A DNA stretch of 64,000 bases from Daucus carota subsp. sativus (GCF_001625215.2 NC_030381.2:1823131-1887130); one strand, 5' to 3'; shown: positions 45,629-59,000, counted from the stretch's first letter. Numbers and translations are program-made. Notes: generated from the letters alone by a model not told the origin.

Positions 45629-45892
45629 ATGGCAGATCTACCAAAAAAATTTTGGTTCGGTGATGAGCACGAAGAAGATGAGCACGAAGAAGAGGTAAAG
45701 CGGCTTTTTGCCGAGATGGATGTTTGTTTGAAAGAATTCGAGGAGGAGGAGGAGAAGGAGGCCGAGGTGGAGGAGGAGGAGGAGGAGGAGGGGCATACTC
45801 GGGAAGAGCTCGTGGCGATTTTCGAAAATTATATCAAAGAGTTGCAGGAGTTGGACGAGGAAGAGGACGAGGAGGAGAAGAAGAAAATGTAA
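45629..45892 (+). CDS. Small highly acidic protein of the MULE
   Basis: ATG to stop, 87 codons, starting MADLPKKFWFGDEHEEDEHE. The middle (KRLFAEMDVCLKEFEEE) and the HTREELVAIFENYIKELQEL segment look amphipathic and helical between Glu-rich runs. It lies in the transposase direction, 578 bp after the transposase stop and before the convergent PMD-Ulp1 gene. A pyrimidine-rich leader precedes it. The length, the real helix-like segments and the placement inside an otherwise intact element favour a gene, but the GAG/GAA repeat content could create an open frame by chance. No known family is recognised. By position it invites comparison with the accessory gene of maize MuDR, but no similarity is claimed. 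Confidence 0.45.
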   Translation: MADLPKKFWFGDEHEEDEHEEEVKRLFAEMDVCLKEFEEEEEKEAEVEEEEEEEGHTREELVAIFENYIKELQELDEEEDEEEKKKM

Positions 45893-45899
45893 TAATGAA

Positions 45900-46624
45900 G
45901 AAGAAGATGTAAAATAATTTTAATGAAATTTATTAATAAAATTTCCATGTTTATTAAATTTTGTCTTGTTCTTGTTGGTTTTAGATTTTATCTTGTTGTT
46001 AGTTAGATTTTGTTTTTTAGTTAGATTTTGTCTTTTTGTTGTCTTTTGGATTTTTGTTAGATTTTGTCTTTTTGTTGTCTTTTGGATTTTAGTAAAAAGG
46101 AGTTGGGTTTTGATTTGGAGTGATTTTGGTTTTAAAAATCAGAGGTTGATCTGGGGATGAAACGTGAAGTGAAGGTGTGTGCTGGTACGCTATATTATGT
46201 AGCGTAAACCCAGAGGGCATAATTGCTCTGTTTTCTCCGCTACATAATACAGCGTAAAGCCAGAGCGCCTCAGAAGCTCTGTTCTTATCTGTGTTTACGC
46301 TATATAATATAGCGTAAACCCAGAGCGCCTCAAAGAGGCTCTGTTTTTTTGTTTCTTACACCTAAAAACAGAGCCAAACCTCAAAGGTGCTCTGTTTTAC
46401 AAAACCTGTAACAAAATCCATCAACAAAATCATACAATCCCATCAACAACAAAATCCATCAACAAAATCTAAAACAAAATCTAACGATCAATCCATAAAC
46501 GAAATCTAACAATCCATCAACAAAAAAATCTAAACAATCCATAAATGAAATCTAACAATCCATCAATACCAAAATCCTAACAATCCATCAATAAATTACA
46601 ATCCATCTAACAAAATCTAACAAT
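45900..46624. repeat. Spacer between convergent MULE genes with palindromes and short tandem repeats
   Basis: The first part (45960-46090) is a TTTTGTC/TTTTGGATT tandem repeat. Then come palindromes ACGCTATATTATGTAGCGT (46187-46205), CCGCTACATAATACAGCGT (46237-46255) and ACGCTATATAATATAGCGT (46297-46315), each beside GTAAACCCAGAG-like text. The last part (46400-46620) is an almost G-free AATCCATCAACAAAATCTAAC tandem repeat running into the 3' end of the PMD-Ulp1 gene. Confidence 0.65.
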
Positions 46625-46930
46625 TTATAATCCGGCTAATCTAGCTTGAAGCGATGTTTCCGTTGGATGACGGGCTATGCCTTTATGAAGCTCCCATGCG
46701 ATGCGATGACGAAAATTTTTTATAACATCTTCATTCCAATCCGTCCCAAGCCAGTTTTCAGAATTACAAGTCAAAATGCAATCCACGTATTTCATGAGGA
46801 ACACACCACAATCAATACAATTTTTCTGCTTGGGTCGTTCCACCACATTCTCTACTTGTGGATATATAATCGCATCTTCCGGGAATCTCTCGGGGGCCAA
46901 GCGATGAAACATGATAGGTATAATTTGTTC
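46625..46930 (-). CDS. PMD-Ulp1 gene, exon 5: protease catalytic cysteine
   Basis: Last exon on the minus strand, 101 codons plus TAA. It starts after a TATTATAG acceptor and carries the oxyanion Gln and the nucleophile in RPKQKNCIDCGVFLMKYVD. Counting the gene as joined, these are Gln839 and Cys845, the expected six residues apart. The rest (WNEDVIKNFRHRIAWEL) matches the helical C-terminal end of Ulp1/SENP-type C48 proteases, which cleave SUMO or SUMO-like proteins. Confidence 0.85.
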   Translation of the reverse strand, partial: EQIIPIMFHRLAPERFPEDAIIYPQVENVVERPKQKNCIDCGVFLMKYVDCILTCNSENWLGTDWNEDVIKNFRHRIAWELHKGIARHPTETSLQARLAGL

Positions 46931-47019
46931 CTATAATATACAAAGAAATTAAACTATATTAATTAATACGAAGCACTTGGAAGTAAATCAAAAGATAATA
47001 GAAGGGATTAGAAATTTAC

Positions 47020-47595
47020 CACAACAACAAACTCCTTTCTATATAATTCTCGTAGAGACATGCAAGGGGCATCGTCATATAGAGAATCGAATAGGGTAAT
47101 CCGAAAGTCCTTTACGGACCATAAGAAGAGTATCCAATGTCCGTCCGTGGCGATTGGTATTATAATGTAGTCAAAATCGCAACACTTAATTGCTCCTTTG
47201 TCCATTGTGCCATATGACACGCAATCAGTATCAAACTGTGCCCATTCTTTGGCCGTTCTCTTTAAAAGATTCTTCTTTTTGATATGATATGATATCATCA
47301 ATGGAGCAAACCATGGACTCATATAATAAAATCTTGCAGCCTTCTCTGACTGACTGTAATACATCCTATCCCTCTCCATGACCAACTTACAATACTCATC
47401 AACGATTGAGTCCTCGACTAGGTTGCCCGGTGCTATTGATCTCAGAGAACGTTCTTTGCAGTGTGTCGGTATATCAGCCAAATCAATTGGTTGTCCACTC
47501 CACCAATGTGCTTGCAACCAGTCCACCTTGCTTTGGTTGAGGGGTTTGAGAAGATGTCCCTTTTCATATCGAGGTACCGGCATCGTGATAAAATC
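47020..47595 (-). CDS. PMD-Ulp1 gene, exon 4: protease His and Asp
   Basis: 192 codons on the minus strand between a TTTTTTAAG acceptor and a GTGGTAAAT donor. It holds the active-site His in IATDGHWILFLWSVKD (His765 in the joined numbering) and the Asp in RITLFDSLYDD (Asp782), the 17-residue spacing expected of C48 proteases. Upstream segments include WLQAHWWSGQPIDLADIP and MERDRMYYSQSEKAARFYYM. With exon 5 this forms a complete catalytic set (His, Asp, Gln, Cys). Confidence 0.88.
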
Positions 47596-47720
47596 CTTAA
47601 AAAAGACAAGATGAGAAAAAGAGCTACAATTAGACAAGATGAGAAAAAGAGCTACAATTAGACAAGATGAGAAAATGAGCGACAAGTGACAAAAAAATCA
47701 AACTAAAAGCGGATCGTTAC

Positions 47721-48170
47721 CTCGGTAGGGAAGTCCTCGATTGGAGGAATAGGATCCTCACGAGAAATTGGTACATTATAATAATCAGCAAAATCTATTA
47801 CCGGCCGATAAACAAAATGAGGTGCACTAGGCTCGACATCATGCTGTGCACTGGGCCCAACATCATACTGAGGTGCACTGGGCCCGACATCATACTGTGT
47901 AGTCTCGAAAGGAGAACTTGTAGGATGTTCATAGGCTTCGTACTCTTTGAAGAAATCACTCCCAGACGGTTGACTCGATGACTCCGTGGTCCTTCTTGCC
48001 TTCCTTTTGGGCAGCACATTCTTGAAGTCGGGCCTCTCATAAGTCGGACCGAAAGTCTCTAACATGAGCTCGTCATAACCCCTGACAAATGTCGGTAATA
48101 CGGAATCATGGAAAACCGGGGGCATCTCATGCAGACAGAGCTCGCTCATACCTCGAGCAGTCGTGATGAT
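47721..48170 (-). CDS. PMD-Ulp1 gene, exon 3: linker
   Basis: 150 codons on the minus strand, from a TGTATAG acceptor to a GAGGTAACG donor. This is a linker between the mobile domain and the protease: MSELCLHEMPPVFHDSVLPT, basic VLPKRKARRTTESS (possible nuclear signal), then a short internal repeat of QYDVGPSAP units. The frame joins exons 2 and 4 without shift or stop. Confidence 0.75.
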
Positions 48171-48281
48171 CTATACAGAAAATAATAGAAGGCCACCATT
48201 TATCAACATATACACAATGCAATAAACTCAACATATAAACTCAAGATGGCAGTAAAATAGAAATGCGATATTTAAACATAC

Positions 48282-48583
48282 CAAATCCATCGCCTTGGAC
48301 ACGTCGCATTTGTCACGGGCTTGTTGGTACACGGCCGGATTTTTCGTGGCCCTCGATGGCGGTATAATCTTTAGCTTCGTGATATTGTAGTACCAATCCA
48401 TATAGGCTTCCTCCGAAATCTCATTCTCCGCTGGCTCCACAATACCAACTCCATTTTGGACGAAGTTATTCCACATGTCTACATACTGCTGCCGGTAGAA
48501 TGGATGCACTTGCATGAAAGGATTGTCATTGGTATACCTCAAACCTCTCATGTCTGCAGGGGGATCTGGAGGTATACACAACG
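48282..48583 (-). CDS. PMD-Ulp1 gene, remainder of exon 1 beyond the retrotransposon plus donor
   Basis: About 99 codons on the minus strand continue the mobile-domain frame directly (PPDPPADMRGLRYTNDNPFM...). Bases 48579-48583 (CAACG) are the target duplication made by the LTR retrotransposon. The segment ends KCDVSKAMDL before the GTATGTTT donor. Without the retrotransposon this belongs to the same exon as 61104-62192. Confidence 0.8.
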
Positions 48584-50361
48584 TGTTAGGTCCAAAGTAT
48601 CGTAGAAGGGGGGGTTGAATACGATACTCACTACAATTTAAAATTCTTTCGAATCTTGCGGATAAACAAATTGCAGTTCTGTAATGGGTTTCGTGTTCCG
48701 GATATTTATTGGGTCGGTTTCTGAGGATATGAAAATATTAAACCAACACACAATATTTTCCAAGGTATATCTGTATATTGATAAATACCTCGAAGGTGCT
48801 ATAAATCCAAACCCGAAGGTTGGCTACAATGACCACTCCTCTAAATATTACAAGCCCTATCCACTACAAATATTTATGGTACAAAACTAGGCTAGGGTGT
48901 GTGTATATTTGAGAGAGTTTGTGCAAAGCACTTGGTCATCCATCCCGAAGGATGTGTGTGTATTGTGAGAACCACAATCACATATTTATAGGCTTTCATA
49001 AACTAACCATGGTTAACGAGTTCGTCCTGGACGACTTGAGTTCGTCCTGGACGGATTCGATTTAACAAAATAAATCTAACTCCAATTGTGTGCATGAAGG
49101 GGCGCAGGTTTTATATACACACATATATATATATATAACAAAGTTGCGCTTTGAACATATATATATGTATATATAGAAAGTCAAAACTTGCGCCAGTCAA
49201 TTCTTGCGCTTCAACATATCTTCACTGTTGCCACTGTAGTTTCAGTACTTGGAGAAATTCCAAGTAACCAGAGTTGCGCTTGGATGAGTCAAACTTGGCG
49301 CCAGGTGAGTCAATCATTGCGCCTCACATTGCACTCCACTTGCTGGGACTTAGGCAAATGCTTCACACACTACATTGCTCTTTAATCATAGTCAGAGGCG
49401 CAACATTTGACTTGGTCAAATGTTGCGCTTTGACCAAGGTCAAATGATGCGCCTGAGCATCACTGTGTTGCCTGTGACTTAGCCAAATAAAGAGAATGTT
49501 GCGCCAAGTGCAATGACAGGAGGCGCAACATTTGACTTTAGTCAAATGTTGCGCTCCTTCCTTCAGTATACTGATAGCTTCACTTAGCCAAAATCCTGAT
49601 GAATAAACCAAGCGCAAGTTTTGACTTCTGGTCAAACTTGGCGCCTGATTTATTCACAGTGTATACAATGATTGTATACTTAGAAGATTTTGCCTTAGAC
49701 TACCCATTTGTATCACTTATTAAAATATATATATACATATATATAGAATTAATTGTGTTTAAATAATTACTTGAATTATTTATGTTCAAGTAATTCACAA
49801 TTAATATATATATATATATACATATATATATAATAATAAGTTCCTTTGGCAATATTCTGGAGCAGCTCGATTGACTTGATCAATTAATCCGTTGATCGAA
49901 TCCACTGAATACTTTCGTACGTCCTGACGTCCTGTGCACTGGTCTGGTTCACGAACGACTCGAACTGAAATAATCCCTTGAATTCTTTTGCTTAACAATA
50001 TACTTGATCAGTCATTCCGGGTTAGTTTATGCTTCAGTTTGTTGATTATAAATAACCAACCAAGACATATAGAAATATCTTGCTTCAGGGGTTGCACTGA
50101 AATCTTTAGAGTACTTGGACAACATCTTCATTGCTTCCACAATCTTGAATACTTCAATCTTTATTCTTCACTGAGGCATGAACATATTAATGAACTTCTT
50201 CCAGTGAGCTTATTCCTTCAAGACTGTAGATGGCTTCTTCACCCTTTGTCTTCGTATCTTCCAATTCCGGTGCAGGCGTAGTGTTATTTACTTGTCCCGT
50301 TCTATTGTTGAGTTATCATCCCTATGTAACAGATAGGGTTGTCTTTACATTTAGACTTACA
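48584..50361 (-). repeat. 3' LTR of retrotransposon copy 2 (1,778 bp)
   Basis: TG...CA ends; TATA box (minus) at 48983-48990; GCGCAA/TTGAC array at about 49105-49650 including two near-perfect hairpins; tandem GAGTTCGTCCTGGACG (49018-49053). It is shorter than the LTR of copy 1 mainly because the long AT tract is reduced to short TA runs. Confidence 0.93.
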
Positions 50362-50376
50362 ATCTCCCCCTATTTG
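50362..50376 (-). other. Polypurine tract of copy 2
   Basis: On the minus strand CAAATAGGGGGAGAT directly precedes the TGTAAGTC start of the 3' LTR, identical to copy 1. Confidence 0.85.
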
Positions 50377-53300
50377 TTTGTTAATCATAACAAGCAAATC
50401 CTCTGGAGGATAACTCAACTAACACTAGAAAAAGTAAAGTCCTGGACTAGTAAATAATGCTACAAAGTTTCTGGATCATATAATACATTTCCAGATTTCA
50501 TGAATAGAAATAACAAATGTGCATATCACCTTTATTTCTCTGGTTCTTGCTTACCTGCCAGATAATCCTCATAGTCTGTCTTGAAGAGAATTCAAAACAT
50601 TCCATTATGCAAAGAACAATCAGCAGCTTCATTGAATTCTTCAGTGGTAAGGAATGAGTTCATGTCTACCACTTACTGAAGAATAATTGTATCACCTTAT
50701 ACTTCTCCTCCCGTTACCTTGATCAGGTTCCCCTTAGTGATAAGTAGTTGTCTCCTCTTAGATGAAAGATCAATCCTCCTCCTTATTTGAAAGAAGAATC
50801 TCCCCCTCAGTAGTACACCGCTAAAGAGTAGTTTACTCCCCCTTAGTTGTAGACAGCAGAAGAAAGCTAACTTACTTTTTCTTCCCCCTTTCATATATTC
50901 TCCCCCTAAATATATTCTCCCCCTTAGTTGTGGAATCCTCCGAGGATATGTGGTATCAAATATGGTCAAGGAACGTGTCCAATACATCCTGTACCAAAAG
51001 ATAATATCCCCGTAGAGAACTAAACAACGCTAAAGTTAGGGTCGAAGAAAGAGTTCAGAAGAAGGGCTTACTTTGATTGGGTTGGTCCCTATGCTGAAAG
51101 AATAGGTTCCAAACGGAAAAGTAATTAGTAAAATTGACATTCCAGTAACAACATCCACTTTGTCTTTAGGTATAAATTTGGTAATTAGTAGGTGTCTCAC
51201 TAAAATGTTCTGCAGGTGTATCACTCAACACTCAATTTTCTCTCGGTTTTTGGGTAAGGGTGTCACTCACGAGTTCTGTAAGTATATCCCTCCACACAAA
51301 TACTGAGCTTCCAAAATGCTGAGTACCTGCAAGAAAATCACCTTAGCCACCCTTAAAGGGGGTCACCGGTGGTGCAATGGGAGTTCGTAATTCCCAGTCC
51401 CTGCAGACTCATCGGATAAATCCGAATCATGGTCCACAAGTTGCCAACCACTAAGTGGCTTATCCAATTAAGGATCCAGAGTTGTTTGCTCTGGGAGGTT
51501 AGACAAAGGCTTAATTATGGCAAAGGCCTAAGTCCTCCTCAATGTCTGTGAAGACACTTGATTCAAGAGAATCATCAACCATAAATTCACACCGTGAAAT
51601 GGAATGAACCGTAGTTGCTTCCGTCAATTCTTTCAACAGCTTGTGAGCTTTCAATACCAATTATTATTATATGTAACTCACACGTGTTTCACTCTTCTCA
51701 ATTTCCTATGTGTTTGCACTCACTCATGCTCACATATTTCTCATTCAGATATCTCACTGGTCCTTCTCAGAATCTCACCAAGTGTTTAACTCTCAGTGTT
51801 TGGCTCACAGTGTTTCTCTCAGCACTCAAAGTATGGTCTTCTGTACCTGTATGAGAAAATCACCATAGCCCCTTCAAGAGAGGTCACTGGCGGTGCAATG
51901 GGGTTTCGTAAATCCCCGATCCTCAACCGACTCATCAATAAATTGACTCATAGTCAGAGAGTTGCCGATCTCCTATAAATAGGAAATCCATTCCGATTGG
52001 ATCCAGATCTGTTCTTATCTGGGGAGGGAGACGAGAATCCTGAAGATTTGGCAATTGAGATCCTCGTTTCCTCCTTACACCTGTAAAGGCATCAACCATC
52101 TTATTTACCGTAAAATGGTAAATGAAGAAGTTGCTTCTGGAACAAAACCTTTAACCTTACTGTGCACTCTCTTGTATTGTGTCCATAAGATTTTTGTTTA
52201 GGCTCTTCATCAGAGTGATTACTGATGATGTGCTTGACTCAATACAAGATGCTCTGGCTGACGAGCGAATTTCAATGGACTCATCCTTTTGAGAGAATGA
52301 TTCCAGAGACTGTTTAATTGCCTTTTCAGCTCTATATTCTTTTGAGAGAATACAGATGAGCAACAGTTACCTCAAGTTCAAAAACACCTTTTCTCCTTGA
52401 GAGGTAGAGCTGTGGGTACACTATCCCTCACATCCTTATTTGCTGCAACAAGTACAGTTTCTCCCTCATTGACCTCTAGTCTAATAAGTTCCTTATTACT
52501 CCAGGGGGAAAGTTGGGATGTGTTCTGAATTTGGTTTTATAGTCTGGGATAAAGATTGTTGGTTTTCAACCTTATGACTATCTAGGAAAGCCAAGAGGCT
52601 GATTAAGTTCCAAAGAACAGAAAGAGATATAAATGCACTTTAGAAAATCTATGATTTTGAATGAAAGCAATTGCATTTAATCTTTTGAGAAAAATGAACC
52701 AGTTGTGAGCGTAAAATGATTTTCATAAAGAATGACAATCACAACTGATGAAAGAATCAAAGTTTTCCATTAAAAACTTGTTTGAGTACGAGAGTCTGAA
52801 TCTATGCATAAAAGTTTTAAATGAACTTGTCTTTGAAAAAGACACAGACTCTTGTTTCTCACTACAATTTAAAAAGGAAACAAGAAAATTTATGCGCTAC
52901 AGTGTATAAAGAACTCGCCACAATAATTAGTGAAAAGGCATCATACTAGCACATCGTCAAAACAGACGTTGCAAGTGACAAAGATCACCAAGTACACAAA
53001 TACAAGATAATCAATGTCTCGTCCTATGACGCTACATGTATAGATGCAAAATATTCTAAGAAATATTTATGAAATAGAGTAGTGGATACCAATTGTTGAA
53101 ATCAAATGATAAGAAAATTTCTTTAAAGAAACTCACCACTCCAGAACATAAATATGAGACGGAATAAAGATTTTGGTTGTCTCCCTTGTACTCAGAATAT
53201 TAAACACCTAAAATATATTAGCACTAGTGGTTTTAAGAAATATGCAACAATATTTCACTAGTGCCAATACATCACAATCAATTCAAAAATAAAACATCAA

Positions 53301-55794
53301 TAAAGCATCAAAAATAGATACCAATTAAATATTTCAAAAATGAATCAATCATGCTTCTATTATTCTATCAAAGTCAATCATGAAACAAATAAGCATATAA
53401 TTGTCATGGATCACAATTTAACTAAGATAAAATAATAATTACCTACGCAATATCATATAATTATCAAATCAGCATATAACAACTAAAATCATGACAATCA
53501 TACAAAGATATACGCAAGCCCGAGGGAAAGTTGAAGAAAAGTTCACGAGTCTTATACATGTAAGCATTGAGTACAAGTAAACTCACACAACTCCTCGCAG
53601 AAAGTATTAACAATTAATATTAGTGATGTACATATAAGCATCCAAAATATCACTAACACTAAAAGTATCACAACTATATGTAGTTAGACATGAAATAAAA
53701 TATCAATTAATAAATCATCAAATATCTAACACAAACAGTTATGCTTCAAGTATATACACTAATATAAATGGATTCAGCCTAGAGAGAATCTAAGTAACTC
53801 CACAAATACTAGTATATCATGACTAAATTCTAACTAGATTCTAACCACATACCAATTACTGATACAAGTCACAAGTCTAGAAACAAATAAGTCATGCTTC
53901 AGATTTTATACCTATAAAAATGAATTCAACCTAGAAAATAATCCTAAGTATGTTCACAAATACAGATATATCACGACTAGATTATGACAAAGTTCTCTAC
54001 TAGATACCAATTGTTGAAGAGGTATAGATCAAGAAAAATAACATAATTAAGTCATGCTTCATGTCATCTCTAATCATTTAACTCATGAACAAATAAGTCA
54101 CTTAATTGTCATGCACCATAATTTAAATAATTTGAAATAACAAACACTCATGCTAAAACATATAATCACCATCTAAGCATGCAAAACAATAAACATGACA
54201 ATCATATATAATAGCAAAAAGCACGAGGTACCGGATTTTAAATAAATTCACAAGTCCTATGTATAGACAATTTAATACTCATGAATCCATTCAAGAAATA
54301 CGATAGACATGCTCATGAAGGAAGTAATACCTTATAGAAAATATAGTATGTGATCTACTTGCAGTTAAGTAAAAGTGATAAGTTGAATACCTCTGAGACT
54401 TGACATTTCAGTTGATGTACCTTTCTTGTACTGATCAAGTCCAGTGGTTGTTGGCATAAGTCTTGGCAGGTCTAGAATCTTCCAAAATGCGCATATTCAA
54501 AAGATCCTTGACTTCCTTTTATTGCCATCATTCTTTAGGCTAACTAGTAGACCATAAAGTGTTGCAACTTTCCAACAAACTCATCATATCACTAATCTGC
54601 ATTCACTTAGCAATTATCTTGCACAAGTGGCATTAGTCCACATATAATATAATCATGGTATCACAGCACAGATAGTTGTATTGTGTGTGCCTTGTATCAT
54701 GAGAGGTAATAATTTGAATACCAAATATGACTCTAGCAAACAGATATTTAAAATAATATGTTAGTCAGAAGTCATACCATGTTCGTGACGATCATCAGGT
54801 ATTGGATAGCAACTCATAGAGAGCTGGTGAAGAAAGAGCATACAAATTCCGTTGGATCTGCAACTGCAAAGTCCTTGAAATGTTGCATGAAGCTTCATCT
54901 TCTAGCTCACTGTAATATCCTGAACCCGAGTCTCGTCAATGGTGCTTTAGTTCAATCATGAAGGTCGTTGAGTCCCTTAAGATGTAGAGTCCTGAACTTG
55001 AAGATTCTGTTTCCATAATCTTCATAACCTTCTCCTTTGTAATAACCCTAAGCAACCAAATTGGCTTGTCCCTCGTAACAGAGCCAAAAACATCCAGTTG
55101 GAATCTGAATACCCGACAAGTACTAGGTATAGAATTGTCTTTAGGTCAAGGTATCAGAATCCGCACAATCTGCTTTCAAACTGATTGAGATCATCTTGCT
55201 GTGCAATCATTCAATCTGGATCCCTTTAAGAGCTTCTGAATCTTCCTCAAGTTTCACTTCAAATTGAAACCCAAAGAAATAACATTATTTCACAATAGCT
55301 CTTCCAGTCTTCACTTCACCGTTAGGAACATTTAAGAACTAGAACCCGGGAATGATATAGACTCAAACCCTTTGTCTAAGCAGATACGTTCTTGATATGT
55401 TCTGTTCATCTTCAATGTGGTGTTGAGTTTGACTAGTGGATCCACCAAATGCTCCCCCTAAGCTGTTGCTGGGATCTCCTTAATAATCCTTATCCTTGCA
55501 AAGAGATTCTGCTTGGATCTGAATCATTATTATACCAATAATATCACCTTTAACAGCTTGGAGCAAAGTGTCGTTCAATGTCCTGTCCAGACTTACAATC
55601 ACCTTCTGTTGATTAATCACAATCACCCTGTAGACTGTAGACTCCATAGAGTAGCCGCGGAAAGTATTCTTTGATCTTCAAATGCAAGACTTTCGAAGAG
55701 GCATTTTCCTCCAAACACATACCAAAAGTTAGTGTTTGCTTCTGATTGGCCACTGGCAAGAATGGTGTCTTTCTGGATTTATCAATGATCAGGG

Positions 55795-56045
55795 TTCATC
55801 TTGATCAACCTTCATTTGTGACGTCTTGTCCTTCGAACACATACGAACAACACGAAAGAATCTAGAGCAGTCAATGATCATCGCAAAAAGATATTTGGCT
55901 TGTTTTAGACATGACATTAACTGATCCGTAAAAATCCATACGTATCATCTGAAACGGCTCAGTAATGTTGATCATATCTTTGCTTCTGTGCGATGCTCCT
56001 TTGACTTCCCTATTGACATACCTCATAATCTTCATCCACAATGAA
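55795..56045 (-). pseudogene. Copia integrase core remnant in copy 2
   Basis: Collinear with the remnant in copy 1: the minus strand encodes the same CTGAGCCGTTTCAGATGATA region and the DYSR-type stretch, but with additional differences. No intact polyprotein surrounds it. Confidence 0.6.
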
Positions 56046-59000
56046 TTCCAAATGAGGTAGTCCTCTCACCAATTCTCTTCTTACTAATAAAAAGAGGTCC
56101 TTGTTTTGACATACAAGTTTGAGAGCTTCAAGTGCCATAGCTAATACTCATCCGATGAAGCTTCACTATCAAAACAGCTCACTCCATCTTCAATTGAAGT
56201 TCCATATTAGCTATGAGAAAAATTCACATCCTTCTTGATTTAAGATAAAACACTATTCTATGAACTGACATAATGTCCTTTGTCAGAGAACCGTCTGATA
56301 CTAAGAATTTGTGTGCTTTGACTCTTCCAAGAAAGATATTCTTCCATGATGACATTCCAGGAAAACAGGCATGTCCCGTAAGAGAATCTTTGTTGTCATC
56401 TTTCAAAGATTATTGACGGAACTCCTCACACGATCACATTTGCTAACAGGGTACTTTTGTGAATCATATGACTTCAGCTACTCAGCAAACAGAGTGCACC
56501 AAAAATCATATGGAACATATGTAACCTGCAATCACAAATGGAAAGAGTTCTATGGTCCCCAATCATAACTGGGTCCGGATGGATTAGAGATTTTTCTTTA
56601 ACAGTGGTAACAACAGAAGCAGCCTTAACATGCTAATTCTTATCTAGACATTGCCTTAATGTGATTCTCAAACATGCTTTTCTAAAATCAATGCAAGTAC
56701 AAAGACATGCATTCATGACATGAAAATAAACAGACATGATGTTGAGTACACATGGCAAACAGACAAAGATAAGACAAGAGCAAGACAGGCAGTTATGCAA
56801 TTCAGAAGATTCAGTACTCTCTACTTAAACCAATTAACACAAGTGTAATAGGTAGAAAGCAGAATTATAGATATTCAATAATCTCCTAAAATCATAATGA
56901 TCATAGACAAATTAATAATCACATTATCAATTCATACTAATCCCACTCTATTGTTATATGGCATTATACTATCTCTAGTACCTAAGTCAGTTTTAGATCT
57001 AACATGAAGTTCTAAAAGTTCTACTGACACAAGGTAGACATTCCATCATAGAACAAATAAATTCCTTAACAAACAATTTAGATAAATAAGCAAATCTAAT
57101 TGTACTAGGGAATCTGAAAGTAAATGTTTTAACAAAGTTATATATGCTAGGATCATAACCCCTAAAACTAAGAGTCGTGTTCCAAAGGAAAGCTTCTACT
57201 CTCACAATTGCAAATAATCAAATCCTAAATATTCATACACATGTTAAGAATCTGCTAAAGACACATGCACAAGATTATCATCAATCCTAGTTACCAGAAT
57301 AGTCATCTAGCATACTAGTTTAACATTATCTATTGTGATGCTATCATGCTTGTGCTTGTGTGTTAAACAATTCCACTCAGAGATTTATAACATGCTTTGA
57401 ATATAAAGAAATATGTAATGCATAGTTAGAAAGAATTCGTACCTGAGATGTGCAAGTTGAGTCATCTTCAGAGAATGATAGGATAGCCAGATAACCATAA
57501 TGATCCTTCTCATCAGCAACTGATCCAGCTCACACCTTTCCTAAAATAGCATAAGAACTTGTTGTGATGTTTCTTTCAAAACATCCACTTGAATTTCAGA
57601 CAAGCCCTATCATCCTTGTTTGCCGAGGCTTCAATATATATAGCAACCCACCTTTGCTAAAGATACCAAACAATATTGTGTGTATTGACCAACTTAGTTT
57701 TGAAAGCAACCTCCTTGAACTGAACCCTGAAGAGTCACCACTTGAAACCAATGGATTCCATCTGAATCTGACATGACTAAACCTCTCAGATAGTGTTATG
57801 CTAGTCCTTGAAGTTCTGTCCTCACATTCTTCAAAAGTTTTAACTTTCGTCGACTTGAGCTTCCTCAAATTCAGTAGTTACAAACTCTTCTGTTCAATCC
57901 TAAGGTTCCGACATAAATGCACGAAACTGATTTGATGCGGTAGTAACTCGATAATTATATCCTTAAACCTCCACAGTTCTCTGTCTTTGATTCAGTTGAT
58001 TCTGGATGGATTTATCATTGCTACAATTCACTGTGTAATTGTATATCCCTGAATCACTGAGTTAGATTGAAATCCCTTGAAGATTCGTCCGTAAAAACTT
58101 CTCTTTTCCTACTACCAGTGGTGCCATTCAAAGTTGACATTCTGAGCCCTGGAAAGATGCTTCATTGTAGATGTAGCAAATTCCCATCCTGATCTGGTGA
58201 TCTGATAATCAAGTCGGAGTAATTACTCAGATCAAGGCCTGAAGTACCTTCTTCAAAATCCACTTTTAGTAGTACCAAATTAGTCTTCAATAGAATCTTC
58301 TTCGAATCACAATCATCTTTGTCGAACATAGAAAACTGCTTCTAATAATCTTTTGAGAAATCAATTGGATTGGGTCATCAATGTACTTCCATTACCGCTT
58401 CTGAGAATCTGGTATTTGAAAGCCCGATGTTTGTCTTGTAATCTGTCAGCCTGATCTGTCTCAACTAAATGTCAATCTGATTTGTCTTGGAGTAGAATAA
58501 TTCAAAAGGTTACGGGACACTTGATTATTTAAACTAAGTTTAAATTATAAAGAAAATAAATTTAAAAATAAGTTTTAAGAGATGAAAGAAAATAAAGTAT
58601 AAAATAAACTTAGTTAAATCTATAAAGTAAATTTAATTATATTTAAAAAAAATAAATTCAAATAAATTCATAATAAACTGAATAAGTTTAGAATAAATTT
58701 ATTTCAAATTCATTTAGTAAATATATTAAAATTTATTGTATAAATTTGATTTTTTGAAAATATTCAAGTGTCTCATCTCCAATTAAATCATTGTTTCTAA
58801 AACAAACCAAATTGAACCCTTGAACCTGAACTTAGATCCATAATCAGTAAAATCCTCTTAAATTTATATTCTAGATTTTAACTTAAATTTAAATCATAAA
58901 CTATACAAATTTAAATAATAAATTTATAAAAATTTATGATAAGCTTGGTAAAGTCTAAGAGTAAACTTTACAAGTCTAAAATAAATTTAAACAAATTTAA

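Noticed and set aside
49363-49635. GCGCAA repeats considered as a CRISPR-like array
   Set aside because: Spacing is irregular, units are short and mixed in orientation, and the context is a plant retrotransposon LTR.
49188-50457. Frames of 65-97 codons repeated at 59930-61199
   Set aside because: These are LTR sequences of copy 2, not genes. The identical spacing simply reflects the paired LTRs.
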